A stretch of DNA of 64,000 nt. Source: Acidobacteriota bacterium (GTDB taxonomy: Bacteria > Acidobacteriota > Vicinamibacteria > Vicinamibacterales > JAKQTR01). The position numbers and the translations under genes are program-made. Every line of letters starts with the position of its first letter. Position 1 is the first letter of the stretch. Location: positions 434,001-498,000 of the forward strand of contig JAKQTR010000041.1 of the NCBI GenBank assembly GCA_029562975.1, in the 5' to 3' direction. The notes below the pieces were generated by a model. The model saw only the letters and a program-made list of their open reading frames with translations. It had not been told where the DNA came from and did not search any database. Positions 38,050-45,805 of the stretch are shown here, one piece after another.

Positions 38050-38709
38050 ATGAGGATGAAGGGATTCGTGTGTGCGGCGCTCGCGAGCCTCGCGCTCGTG
38101 TCGCCCGCGGACGCGCTGGCGCAGTCGAAGTCGTCCAGGCAGCTCGTGGCCGTCCTCGACTTCGACTTCGGCACGATCGACCGCTGGTGGGGGTACTACG
38201 ACATCGGCAAGGGCGTCTCCGACCAGATCGTCGACGAGCTGGTGAACGACGGCACGTTCAGGGTGCTGGAGCGCAAGAAGCTCGACGCTGTCCTCGGCGA
38301 GCAGAACCTGGCCCAGAGCGACCGGGCGGACCCCAGCGCGGCGCAGCTGGTCAAGATCGGCAAGTTGCTCGGCGCGCGCTACCTCCTCGTCGGATCGATC
38401 ACGAAGTTCGCCGTCGAACAGAAGGGCGGAGGCGTCCGCGTCAAGGGCATCGGCCTCGGGGGCGGCGGCGCGAAGGCCGCGGTCACTCTGACCGCGCGGC
38501 TGATCGACACCAGCACCGCCGAGGTCCTGGCATCGGTCAAGGCCGAGGGCTCGTCGAGGAAGGCGACGGCCTTGAACTTCTCGAAGGGCGGCACCGGGCT
38601 GAACATGCGCTCCAGCGAGTTCCGGGAGAGCGCGCTGGGCGATGCGCAGGAGAAGGCCTGCCAGGAGGTCGTGAAGAAGCTGGTCGCGCGCGCCGACCGG
38701 CTGCAGTAG
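38050..38709 (+). CDS. CsgG-like outer-membrane protein family member
   Basis: The 219-residue product has a signal peptide (about 1-25) and a CsgG/HfaB-like domain. Markers are VAVLDFDFGTI, GKGVSDQIVDELVNDGTFRVLERKKLDAVLGEQNLAQSDRADPSAAQLVKIGKLLGARYLLVGSIT, and LTARLIDTSTAEVLASVKAEG. CsgG forms the curli export pore, but many relatives are only assembly lipoproteins. Here there is no lipobox Cys at the signal cleavage site, no csgA/B/E/F nearby, and a short length. I therefore call family membership only. GGAGG 7 nt before ATG 38050 supports the start. Confidence 0.85.
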   Translation: MRMKGFVCAALASLALVSPADALAQSKSSRQLVAVLDFDFGTIDRWWGYYDIGKGVSDQIVDELVNDGTFRVLERKKLDAVLGEQNLAQSDRADPSAAQLVKIGKLLGARYLLVGSITKFAVEQKGGGVRVKGIGLGGGGAKAAVTLTARLIDTSTAEVLASVKAEGSSRKATALNFSKGGTGLNMRSSEFRESALGDAQEKACQEVVKKLVARADRLQ

Positions 38710-38747
38710 GGGGGCGCCGGGCCCTTGCAGCCGCCGTGAACCGCGGC

Positions 38748-38773
38748 GCCGGCCGGGCCCTTGCCCGGCCGGC
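38748..38773. terminator. Hairpin between convergent csgG-like and parvulin genes
   Basis: GCCGGCCGGGC (38748-38758) and GCCCGGCCGGC (38763-38773) pair perfectly over 11 bp with a CCTT loop. It lies between two convergent genes and may stop both. No T run follows on either strand. Confidence 0.5.
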
Positions 38774-38845
38774 CTCGCCGGTTCCGTAATCCCGTGGCCT
38801 TTCCCCGGGCGTGCCGCCCCGGGCCGGGGGTACTGCCCCGAGCCG

Positions 38846-39931
38846 CTACTTGGACCCCGGCGCGGCGGGCGCCACGCTGGGGGCCTGTCCCTTCGACTCG
38901 AGGATGCGCGCCGCCGCCAGGTTCTCGATGACGGCGCCGTTGCGGATCGCCGCCAGGAACGCCGTCCGGAGCAGTTGGGCGCGGCGGTTGCGCAGCCCCT
39001 CGGTGATGCCCTGCTTCACCTCGGGCATGGCGAGATCCTTCTGTCCGGCCTGGTCCTTCGCGATCACCACGAGCACGGTGTAGGCGCCGTTGATATTGAG
39101 CAGCTTGGCCGAGCCGATGGTGCCCTTGAGGACCGCATCGCGCAGTTGGGGCGGGGCCTGGCGGAGCGCCGACACGGGCACGAAGCCCAGGTCGCCCCCG
39201 CGCGGCGCCGTGTCGGGATCCTCCGAGAGGTCGGCGGCCACGTCGGCGAACGGCGCGCCGGATCTCAGGCGCTCCATCACCGTCTGCGCCTTGGCCGCGG
39301 CTTCCTGCGGCGTCGTTGCGTCGCTGTTCGTCCTGTTGGCCACGCGGGCGTCCCGGACGGGCGTGACGACGATCTGCGCGAGCCGGTACGCGTCCTCGGT
39401 GCGGTTGAACTGCGCGCGGTTGGCCTCGAAGTACGCGGCGACCTCCTGGTCGGTGACGCTCACCTTGGACAGCACCTCGCGGTCGAGCAGTTTCTGCACG
39501 AGCATGTCGCGGCGAAGGCCCTCGCGCATGTCGCCTGCCGTCAGGTTCCGCCTGGCCAGCTCCTGCTGGTAAGTCTCGTCGGGGATGTTCTTGCGCGCCT
39601 CCACGTACGCCGCGTCCAGTTCGGTGTCCGGCAGCTGGATCTGCAGCGCACCCGCCTTCGCGACGAGGAGCTGCTCGGTGATCAGCTCGTCGAGGAGCGC
39701 CAGCTTGGCAGTGGTCTCTTCCTCCTCGGAGGCCGGCGCGGTGGCCGGAGGCGAGATGCGGAACGCCTTCTCCACGGCGTCGCGCGTGATCACGTGGCCG
39801 TTGACCACCGCCCAGGCGTCGGCAGGAACCGGCGGCGAAGCGGGCTTGGACGAGCACGCGGCGCCGGCGGCGCCAAGAGCGAGGGCCACGAGCAGGAGGC
39901 GGCGCAGGAGCGTCGGATTCGGCTTCATCAT
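38846..39931 (-). CDS. Parvulin-type peptidyl-prolyl isomerase lipoprotein (SurA/PrsA-like)
   Basis: This envelope chaperone should help fold exported proteins. The 361-residue product has a lipoprotein signal (G-A-A-G-A-A-C, Cys near 26). A SurA-N-like helical domain (about 36-165) begins DAWAVVNGHVITRDAVEKAFRI. A parvulin domain (about 180-300) carries AQIVVTP, LRSGAPFADVAADLSEDPDTAPRGGDLGFVP and INGAYTVLVV. ATG 39931 has no usable ribosome-binding site. TACAAT ends exactly 6 nt upstream, so a leaderless start is predicted. The long open frame upstream runs through pruA in another frame and is rejected. Confidence 0.88.
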   Translation of the reverse strand: MMKPNPTLLRRLLLVALALGAAGAACSSKPASPPVPADAWAVVNGHVITRDAVEKAFRISPPATAPASEEEETTAKLALLDELITEQLLVAKAGALQIQLPDTELDAAYVEARKNIPDETYQQELARRNLTAGDMREGLRRDMLVQKLLDREVLSKVSVTDQEVAAYFEANRAQFNRTEDAYRLAQIVVTPVRDARVANRTNSDATTPQEAAAKAQTVMERLRSGAPFADVAADLSEDPDTAPRGGDLGFVPVSALRQAPPQLRDAVLKGTIGSAKLLNINGAYTVLVVIAKDQAGQKDLAMPEVKQGITEGLRNRRAQLLRTAFLAAIRNGAVIENLAAARILESKGQAPSVAPAAPGSK

Positions 39932-39937
39932 CCCACC

Positions 39938-39943
39938 ATTGTA
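39938..39943 (-). promoter_or_regulatory. -10-like TACAAT directly before the parvulin gene
   Basis: On the minus strand TACAAT, then GGTGGG, then ATGATG. The predicted first base of the mRNA is the A of the start codon. Confidence 0.45.
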
Positions 39944-39999
39944 CGCGGCGCCGGTCCCCGGGCAAACGGGCGCCTCCCGGCTCCGGCCCGGGCCCCGGC

Positions 40000-41625
40000 T
40001 CAGGCCATGAACGGGTACTCGAACGCCGTCGCCGGCAGGAACGTCTCCTTGATGGTGCGCGGGCTGATCCACCGCAGCAGGTTGAGCGGCCCGCCCGCCT
40101 TGTCGTTCGTTCCCGAGGCGCGCGCCCCGCCGAACGGCTGGAGGCCGACCATTGCCCCGGTCGGCTTGTCGTTGATGTAGAAGTTCCCGGCGGCGTAGCG
40201 GAGCACCCGGCAGGCCTCGACAAACGCGTAGCGGTCTCGGCAGAACACGGCCCCGGTCAGGGCGTAGGGCGACGTGGCATCGCACAGGCGAAGCGCGTCG
40301 AGATAGCGCGCGTCCTCGTAGACGAACACCGTGAGCACCGGCCCGAAGATCTCCTCCTCCATCGTGATGAAGTGCGGATCGGTGGTTTCGATCACCGTCG
40401 GCTGGATGTAGAACCCGCTCGACTTGTCGCCGCTGCCGCCGAAGAGGATCCGCGCGTCCGCGGAGGCCCTGGCCTGCTCGATGTAGCCCATGATGCCGTC
40501 GAACGCCGGCTCGTCGATGACGGCGTTCATGAAGTTGCCGAAGTCGCGGACGTCGCCGACGCGGACGCGCCCGAGCATGTCGACGAGGGCCCTCCGGGTC
40601 GCCGGCCAGAGCGACGCAGGAATGTACGCCCGCGAGGCTGCCGAGCACTTCTGGCCCTGGTACTCGAACCCGCCGCGCACCATCGCCGCCGCCACAGCCA
40701 GCGGATCGGCGGAGGCATGGGCGAAGATGAAGTCCTTCCCCCCGGTTTCGCCGACGACGCGGGGGTACGAGCGGTAGGACGTCAGGTTGGCCGCCACGGA
40801 CCGCCAGAGCTGGTTGAAGGTGGCATTTGAGCCGGTGAAGTGGATGCCGGCGAGCATCGGGTGGGCCAGCGCCGCGCCGCCCACGACCGACCCCTGGCCG
40901 GGCACGAAGTTGACGACGCCCGGCGGCATGCCCGCCTCCATGAGCAGTTGCATCAGGTAGTAGTTCGACAGGAGCGACGTCGTGGCGGGCTTCCACACGG
41001 TGGTGTTGCCCATCAGGGCCACCGCCAGGTTGAGGTTCGAGGCGATGGCCGTGAAGTTGAACGGGCTGACGGTGAAGACGAAGCCTTCGAGGGGCCGGTA
41101 CTCCATGCGGTTCAGCTGCTCGAGGGTCGATCGCGGCTGCCCGGCGTAGATTTGCGACGCGAAGTAGACGTTGTAGCGCAGGTAATCGATGGTCTCGCAC
41201 GCCGCGTCGATCTCGGCCTGGTGGACGCTCTTGCCCTGGCCGAGCATGGTCGCGGCGACGATGCGGTGGCGGTGCGGCTTCGAGAGCAGCTCGGCCGCCT
41301 TCATCAGGATCGACGCCCGTTCGATCCAGGACAGCGTGGACCAGGCTTCGTGCGCCTCAACAGCCGCCTCGGCCGCGCGACGCACCTCGGCTTCGCCCGC
41401 CAGATGGCAGCGGGCGAGGACATGGCCGTGGTCGCACGGCATCACGACCGGCCGCGTCCGTCCGGTTCGGACCTCCTCGCCGGCAATGACGAGGGGGATC
41501 TCGACCTCCATGGCCGCCTGGCGGGCCAGTTCCGCCTGGAGCGACTCGCGCTCGGCCGATCCCGGTCCGTACTCGAGCACCGGTTCATTTTGCGGGACGT
41601 CGAAAAGGAACACGCTGTTGTTCAC
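40000..41625 (-). CDS. pruA: L-glutamate gamma-semialdehyde dehydrogenase
   Basis: This NAD-dependent enzyme (1-pyrroline-5-carboxylate dehydrogenase) makes glutamate in proline breakdown. The 541 residues match the stand-alone family in length. The conserved opening is NNSVFLFDVPQNEPVLEYGPGSAERESL. VSPFNFTAIASNLNLAVALMGNTTVWKPATTS, the catalytic Glu in VGETGGKDF and the nucleophilic Cys in GQKCSAASR are present. GTG 41625 is preceded by GGGAGG at 5 nt, which decides it over the longer frame to 41724. No proline dehydrogenase gene is in the window. It is divergent from korA. Confidence 0.94.
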   Translation of the reverse strand: MNNSVFLFDVPQNEPVLEYGPGSAERESLQAELARQAAMEVEIPLVIAGEEVRTGRTRPVVMPCDHGHVLARCHLAGEAEVRRAAEAAVEAHEAWSTLSWIERASILMKAAELLSKPHRHRIVAATMLGQGKSVHQAEIDAACETIDYLRYNVYFASQIYAGQPRSTLEQLNRMEYRPLEGFVFTVSPFNFTAIASNLNLAVALMGNTTVWKPATTSLLSNYYLMQLLMEAGMPPGVVNFVPGQGSVVGGAALAHPMLAGIHFTGSNATFNQLWRSVAANLTSYRSYPRVVGETGGKDFIFAHASADPLAVAAAMVRGGFEYQGQKCSAASRAYIPASLWPATRRALVDMLGRVRVGDVRDFGNFMNAVIDEPAFDGIMGYIEQARASADARILFGGSGDKSSGFYIQPTVIETTDPHFITMEEEIFGPVLTVFVYEDARYLDALRLCDATSPYALTGAVFCRDRYAFVEACRVLRYAAGNFYINDKPTGAMVGLQPFGGARASGTNDKAGGPLNLLRWISPRTIKETFLPATAFEYPFMA

Positions 41626-41726
41626 GGCTGCCTCCCTGCGGCTCGGGCCTCTCCATCCATAATGCTCGATCCCGAAGAGCGGGGGAAGCGCGCGGCCGCG
41701 TCCCGGGGATGGGCATGCCCGCATGC

Positions 41727-41732
41727 TATACT
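41727..41732 (+). promoter_or_regulatory. -10-like TATACT of korAB
   Basis: TATACT in GCTATACTCAAG gives a start near 41739 and a leader of about 65 nt before korA ATG 41804. The 178-bp divergent gap to pruA holds no better signal. Confidence 0.4.
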
Positions 41733-41803
41733 CAAGATCTTCGAGGGCGCTTCACAACAGGACCGGCGCGGCGCCGGCGCCGCTTCTCCCCAGGGAACCC
41801 CGC

Positions 41804-43615
41804 ATGGCTTCCGACGTGGTGAACGATTTCAGCATCCAGGTGGCGACTGTCAACGGATCGGGAAGCCAGACGGCGAACCTCGTCCTCATCCGGTCGCTGT
41901 TCCAGATGGGCATCCCGGTGTCCGGAAAGAACCTGTTCCCGTCGAACATCGCCGGTCTGCCCACCTGGTACACGATCCGGGCCAACTGGCGGGGCTACAT
42001 CGCCCGCAAGAAGGACGTTGACATCCTCGTCGCGCTGAACCCGGAGACGGCGCGCGAGGACGTGCTGGCGCTCGACGCGGGCGCGGCGGTCGTCTACGAT
42101 GCGGCGCTCAAGCTCGACGAGGTGCGCGCCGACCTGACCTTCTACCCGGTGCCCTTCGACGAGCTGGTCAAGCCCGTCTGCCCCGACGCCAAGCTGCGCC
42201 GGCTTGTGCGCAACATGATCTACGACGGCGTGCTGTCGCGGCTGCTCGGCATCGATCTGGCCGAAATGGACCGCGCGCTCGAGAAGCAGCTCGGCAGAAA
42301 GCCCAAGGCCCTGGCGCTCAACCGCGCGGCCCTCGCGGCCGGCGACGCCTACGCCGCCGAGCACCTGTCCAAGGCCGATCCGTTCAGGGTCGAGCGCATG
42401 GACGCGACGCGCGGCAAGATCCTCATCGAGGCCAACGCCGCGGTGGCCCTCGGCGCGATGATGGCCGGCGTCACGGTCGTGACGTGGTACCCGATCACCC
42501 CCTCGACGTCCGTCGTCGAGACGCTGATCGACTACATGAAGCGGTACCGGGTGGACCCGGAGACCGGCAAGGCGACGTTCGCCATCGTGCAGGCGGAAGA
42601 CGAGCTGGCGTCCATCGGAATGGCCATCGGCGCCGGCTGGGCGGGGGCGCGCTCGATGACGGCGACCTCGGGCCCGGGCATGTCGCTGATGGCGGAGTTC
42701 TCGGGCCTCGGGTACTTCACCGAGGTCCCGGCGGTCATCATCGACGTCCAGCGCGTCGGCCCCTCGACCGGCCTCCCGACCCGCACATCGCAGGGGGACA
42801 TGCTCTCGACCGCGGTCCTCTCCCATGGCGATACGAAGCACATCATGCTCATCCCCAGTTCCGCGGAGGAATGCTACAGCCTGACGATGAAGGCCTTCGA
42901 CCTGGCGGAACGGTTCCAGACGCCGGTCTTCGTGATGACCGACCTCGACCTCGGCATGAACACCTGGATGGCCGATGAGTTCCCGTACCCGGACGCTCCG
43001 CTCGATCGCGGCAAGCGCCTCGACCGGGCGACGCTCGAGAAGCTGCCCGACTGGGGCCGGTTCATGGACGTCGACGGGGACGGCATCCCCTGGCGGACCG
43101 TGCCGGGCGACGGCCTGCCGGCGTACTTCAACCGCGGCTCCGGCCACAACGCGAAGGGGCAGTACAGCGAGCGGGCCGAGGACTACACGTCTCTCATGGA
43201 CCGGCTCGCGCGCAAGTTCGAGACGGCGCGCCGGGCGGTTCCGCCCGAGGTCGTGGACGAGGTCGCCGGCGCGCAGGTCGCCATCGCCGCCTACGGCACC
43301 AGCCACTGGGCGGTCGAGGAAGCCCGCGGCCAGCTCGCTGCCGAGGCCGGGCTCGCCACCTCGTACATCCGCCTCCGCTCGTATCCCTTCACGCAGGCGG
43401 TGGAGCGGTTCATCGACCGCCACGCCCGCGTGTACGTCGTCGAGCAGAACCGGGACGCGCAGATGCTCAGCCTGCTCAAGCTCGACCTCACGCCCGGGCA
43501 GGTCGGCAAACTGCGAAGCGTGGTCTACTACACCGGGCTGCCCATCGACGCCCGGTCCATCTCCGACGAGATCCTCGCGCAGGAACGCGAAGCTAGGCAG
43601 AGAGCGCGGCCATGA
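41804..43615 (+). CDS. korA: 2-oxoacid:ferredoxin oxidoreductase, fused gamma-alpha subunit
   Basis: With KorB it oxidatively decarboxylates a 2-oxoacid, most likely 2-oxoglutarate, to the acyl-CoA, reducing ferredoxin. The 603-residue protein has an N-terminal gamma-type domain (about 1-190). It opens DFSIQVATVNGSGSQTANLVLIRSLFQMGIPVSGKNLFPSNIAGLPTWYTIR. The alpha part has WYPITPSTSVVETL, EDELASIGMAIGAGWAGARSMTATSGPGMSLM and GPSTGLPTRTSQGD. This fused gamma-alpha plus beta layout is that of mycobacterial KorAB. I start at ATG 41804; the frame is open further upstream without family similarity. It overlaps korB by ATGA. Confidence 0.93.
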   Translation: MASDVVNDFSIQVATVNGSGSQTANLVLIRSLFQMGIPVSGKNLFPSNIAGLPTWYTIRANWRGYIARKKDVDILVALNPETAREDVLALDAGAAVVYDAALKLDEVRADLTFYPVPFDELVKPVCPDAKLRRLVRNMIYDGVLSRLLGIDLAEMDRALEKQLGRKPKALALNRAALAAGDAYAAEHLSKADPFRVERMDATRGKILIEANAAVALGAMMAGVTVVTWYPITPSTSVVETLIDYMKRYRVDPETGKATFAIVQAEDELASIGMAIGAGWAGARSMTATSGPGMSLMAEFSGLGYFTEVPAVIIDVQRVGPSTGLPTRTSQGDMLSTAVLSHGDTKHIMLIPSSAEECYSLTMKAFDLAERFQTPVFVMTDLDLGMNTWMADEFPYPDAPLDRGKRLDRATLEKLPDWGRFMDVDGDGIPWRTVPGDGLPAYFNRGSGHNAKGQYSERAEDYTSLMDRLARKFETARRAVPPEVVDEVAGAQVAIAAYGTSHWAVEEARGQLAAEAGLATSYIRLRSYPFTQAVERFIDRHARVYVVEQNRDAQMLSLLKLDLTPGQVGKLRSVVYYTGLPIDARSISDEILAQEREARQRARP

Positions 43616-44664
43616 CGACACCAGCACCGGCGTCCCCGGCAGCGGGGCGCAAGATCAACCGGATCAACCTCGAGGTCGCCGCATACCGCGGCGGCCGGAC
43701 CACGCTGTGCGCCGGGTGCGGCCACAACGCGATCTCGGAGCGCATCGTGGACGCCTGCTTCGAGATGGGCGTCCAGCCGGAGCGGATGATCAAGCTCTCG
43801 GGCATTGGCTGCTCGAGCAAGAGCCCGGCCTACTTCCTGGGCGGCTCGCACGGGTTCAACGCCGTGCACGGCAGGATGCCGGCCGTCGCGACCGGCGCGC
43901 TCCTGGCGAACAAGACCCTGCTGCCCATCGGTGTGAGCGGGGACGGCGACACCGGCGCGATCGGCGCGGGCCAGTTCGTCCACCTCATGCGCCGCAATGT
44001 CCCGATCGTCTACATCGTCGAGAACAACGGCTGCTACGGGCTGACGAAGGGACAACTGTCACCGACCGCCGACGCCGGCTCGGCGCTGAAGAACGGCGTC
44101 GTGAGCGGCCTGCCGGCGATGGACCTGTGCGCCCTCGCCGTCCAGCTCGGCGCGACGTTCGTCGCCCGCTCGTTCTCGGGCGACAAGAAGCAGCTCTCGT
44201 CCGTGCTGAAGGCCGCGCTGGCGCACCGCGGCGCGGCGCTCCTCGACGTCATCTCCCCTTGCGTCACCTTCAACGACCACGAGGGATCCACCAAGAGCTA
44301 CGCCTACGTGAAGGATCACGCCGACCCGCTCGGCGAGATCACGTTCGTGCCCTTCTTCGACGACATCAGCGTCGAGTACGACCCGGGCTCGTCCATCGCG
44401 GTGACGCTGCACGACGGGTCTCGTGTGGTGCTGAAGAAGCTCGACGACAAGTACGATCCGCGCGACAAGCTCGCGGCCTTGGCCCTTCTCCACGAGTCGA
44501 ACCAGAGAGGGGAGTTGGCGACCGGGCTGATCTACGTCGACCCGGCCAAGCCGAGCTTCGTGGACCTGTTGAACGTGGTGGACACGCCGCTGTCGTTCCT
44601 GCCGGAGGCGCAAACCCGGCCCGGCCGCGAGGCGCTCGCGGACATCATGGCGCGGCTGCGGTAG
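43612..44664 (+). CDS. korB: 2-oxoacid:ferredoxin oxidoreductase, beta subunit
   Basis: KorB binds thiamine diphosphate and one [4Fe-4S] cluster. In the 350 residues the cluster cysteines are in LCAGCGHNAIS and GIGCSSK, with a further Cys in VISPCVTFN. The ThDP motif is GDGDTGAIGAGQFVHLMRRNVPIVYIVENNG. The length fits two-subunit 2-oxoglutarate oxidoreductases rather than pyruvate enzymes with extra ferredoxin domains. The start overlaps the korA stop (ATGA). Specificity for 2-oxoglutarate is inferred from family and from nearby sucCD and sdhCAB. Confidence 0.93.
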   Translation: MTTPAPASPAAGRKINRINLEVAAYRGGRTTLCAGCGHNAISERIVDACFEMGVQPERMIKLSGIGCSSKSPAYFLGGSHGFNAVHGRMPAVATGALLANKTLLPIGVSGDGDTGAIGAGQFVHLMRRNVPIVYIVENNGCYGLTKGQLSPTADAGSALKNGVVSGLPAMDLCALAVQLGATFVARSFSGDKKQLSSVLKAALAHRGAALLDVISPCVTFNDHEGSTKSYAYVKDHADPLGEITFVPFFDDISVEYDPGSSIAVTLHDGSRVVLKKLDDKYDPRDKLAALALLHESNQRGELATGLIYVDPAKPSFVDLLNVVDTPLSFLPEAQTRPGREALADIMARLR

Positions 44665-44770
44665 CGGCTTCAGGGCCGGGCGCTGGAGGGCCCGGGCGCC
44701 CGGGGGCCGGACCCCCACGACGGGGGCTGCCGCACGCGGCGCGCGGCCCGGCCGATCCGGCGGCTGGCAG

Positions 44771-44971
44771 CTAGCCCTGCGTCTGATCGGCGTCGGCGCC
44801 CTCGGCGTCTTCTGCAATGAACACCGGGTTCGCGGGCAGCCCCTCCTCGTCGAGCGCGCTGCCGTGGCAGTTGCACTGCTGGGGCTGGTTCGGGGTGTCG
44901 CCCTCGAGGCTGCCCTTCCTGGCGTACTGGTCGCGGTGGGCCGGCGGATGCATGACGGGCGGCTGAATCAT
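44771..44971 (-). CDS. 66-residue protein with Rieske box-II-like motif
   Basis: The frame has a ribosome-binding site (GGGAGA) before ATG 44971 and strongly G/C-biased third positions throughout, so I take it as a real small gene. The striking part is C33-N-C35-H36[10 protein letters not shown], which matches the second Rieske box (C-P-C-H-G-S-x-F/L-D-x-x-G) closely. The first box (C-T-H-L-G-C type) is missing, so a normal [2Fe-2S] site cannot form in one chain. It may be a remnant, a domain fragment or a metal-binding peptide. It is convergent with korB and divergent from ndk. Confidence 0.6.
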   Translation of the reverse strand: MIQPPVMHPPAHRDQYARKGSLEGDTPNQPQQCNCHGSALDEEGLPANPVFIAEDAEGADADQTQG

Positions 44972-45093
44972 CGGCGTCTCCCTGGCGCCCTCAGGCGCTC
45001 GACCCCATCAGCTTACGGCTGCGGCCGCCGCGGGTCAAACCGGAATCCGGCCCCCGGAGGACCGTCCGGTGGGGGGAAGACGGGTACCGGCGG

Positions 45094-45099
45094 TATAAT
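45094..45099 (+). promoter_or_regulatory. -10 TATAAT directly before ndk
   Basis: TATAAT in GCGGTATAATTCTAGGG ends 9 nt before ATG 45109, so the mRNA would have a leader of 2-3 nt. AGGG sits only 2 nt from the ATG, too close to work as a ribosome-binding site. Confidence 0.55.
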
Positions 45100-45108
45100 T
45101 CTAGGGAT

Positions 45109-45522
45109 ATGGAGCGTACGCTCGCCATCGTCAAGCCAGACGCCGTCGAGAAACGCCTCGTCGGGTCCATCATCCAGCGCATCGAACAGGCGGGCTTCCG
45201 CATCGTCGGCCTGCGCCTCCGGTCGCTGACGCGTGCCGAGGCGGAGGGATTCTACGCCGTGCATCGCGCGCGGCCCTTCTTCGGCAGCCTGGCGTCGTTC
45301 ATGTCCTCGGGCCCGATCGTCGTCATGGTCCTCGAAGCGGAGGGCGCCATCGCGAGGTGGCGCGACCTGATGGGGGCGACCGACCCGGCGAAAGCGCCGG
45401 CGGGTTCGATCCGGGCGGAGTTCGGCACGAACATCGAGCGCAATGCGACCCACGGGTCCGATGCCCCGGAGACCGCCGCGTTCGAGATCGGGTACTTCTT
45501 CGCGGGCGCCGACCTCGTGTGA
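45109..45522 (+). CDS. ndk: Nucleoside diphosphate kinase
   Basis: Ndk transfers phosphate from NTPs to NDPs through a phosphohistidine. The 137-residue protein has the family opening [91 protein letters not shown] and the active-site region [16 protein letters not shown], where H is the phosphorylated residue, follow. All conserved elements are present. The DUF2905 gene follows in the same frame 24 nt after the stop. Confidence 0.97.
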   Translation: MERTLAIVKPDAVEKRLVGSIIQRIEQAGFRIVGLRLRSLTRAEAEGFYAVHRARPFFGSLASFMSSGPIVVMVLEAEGAIARWRDLMGATDPAKAPAGSIRAEFGTNIERNATHGSDAPETAAFEIGYFFAGADLV

Positions 45523-45546
45523 CGGCGCCGGGAAGGGACCACGGCC

Positions 45547-45747
45547 CTGGCCTTCGGAAAGTTCCTGGTCGGATTCGGCCTCCTCGTCGCGGCGGGCGGC
45601 CTGCTGATATGGTGGGGTGTGCCTCTCGGGAGGCTGCCGGGGGATATCGTCGTCCGCCGGGGCGCCGTCACCTTCTGCCTGCCGATCACCACCGCCGTCC
45701 TCGTCAGCCTGGTGCTGACGATTGTGATGGCCGTCTTCAGGCGATGA
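45547..45747 (+). CDS. DUF2905 small membrane protein with CTG start
   Basis: The translation LAFGKFLVGFGLLVAAGGLLI...WWGVPLGRLPGDIVVRRGAVTFCLPITTAVLVSLVLTIVMAVFRR is a complete DUF2905 protein: two membrane helices (about 3-22 and 43-62) joined by the family motif GRLPGDIVVRRG. There is no ATG, GTG or TTG in frame between the ndk stop and the first helix. The candidates are CTG 45547, with GGGAAGGGA about 8 nt upstream, or ACG 45541. I use CTG, giving 66 residues. The function of the family is unknown. A sequencing error removing the start is possible. Confidence 0.85.
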   Translation: MAFGKFLVGFGLLVAAGGLLIWWGVPLGRLPGDIVVRRGAVTFCLPITTAVLVSLVLTIVMAVFRR

Positions 45748-45805
45748 CGCGCGAGCGCCGCCTGCGGGGGCGCGCGGTGCGGCCCGGCGAGGACCTGCTC
45801 ACGCC

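Noticed and set aside
38050-38709. Curli export system
   Set aside because: Only the CsgG-like domain is present; there is no CsgA/B/E/F homologue and no lipobox, so a curli secretion system is not supported.
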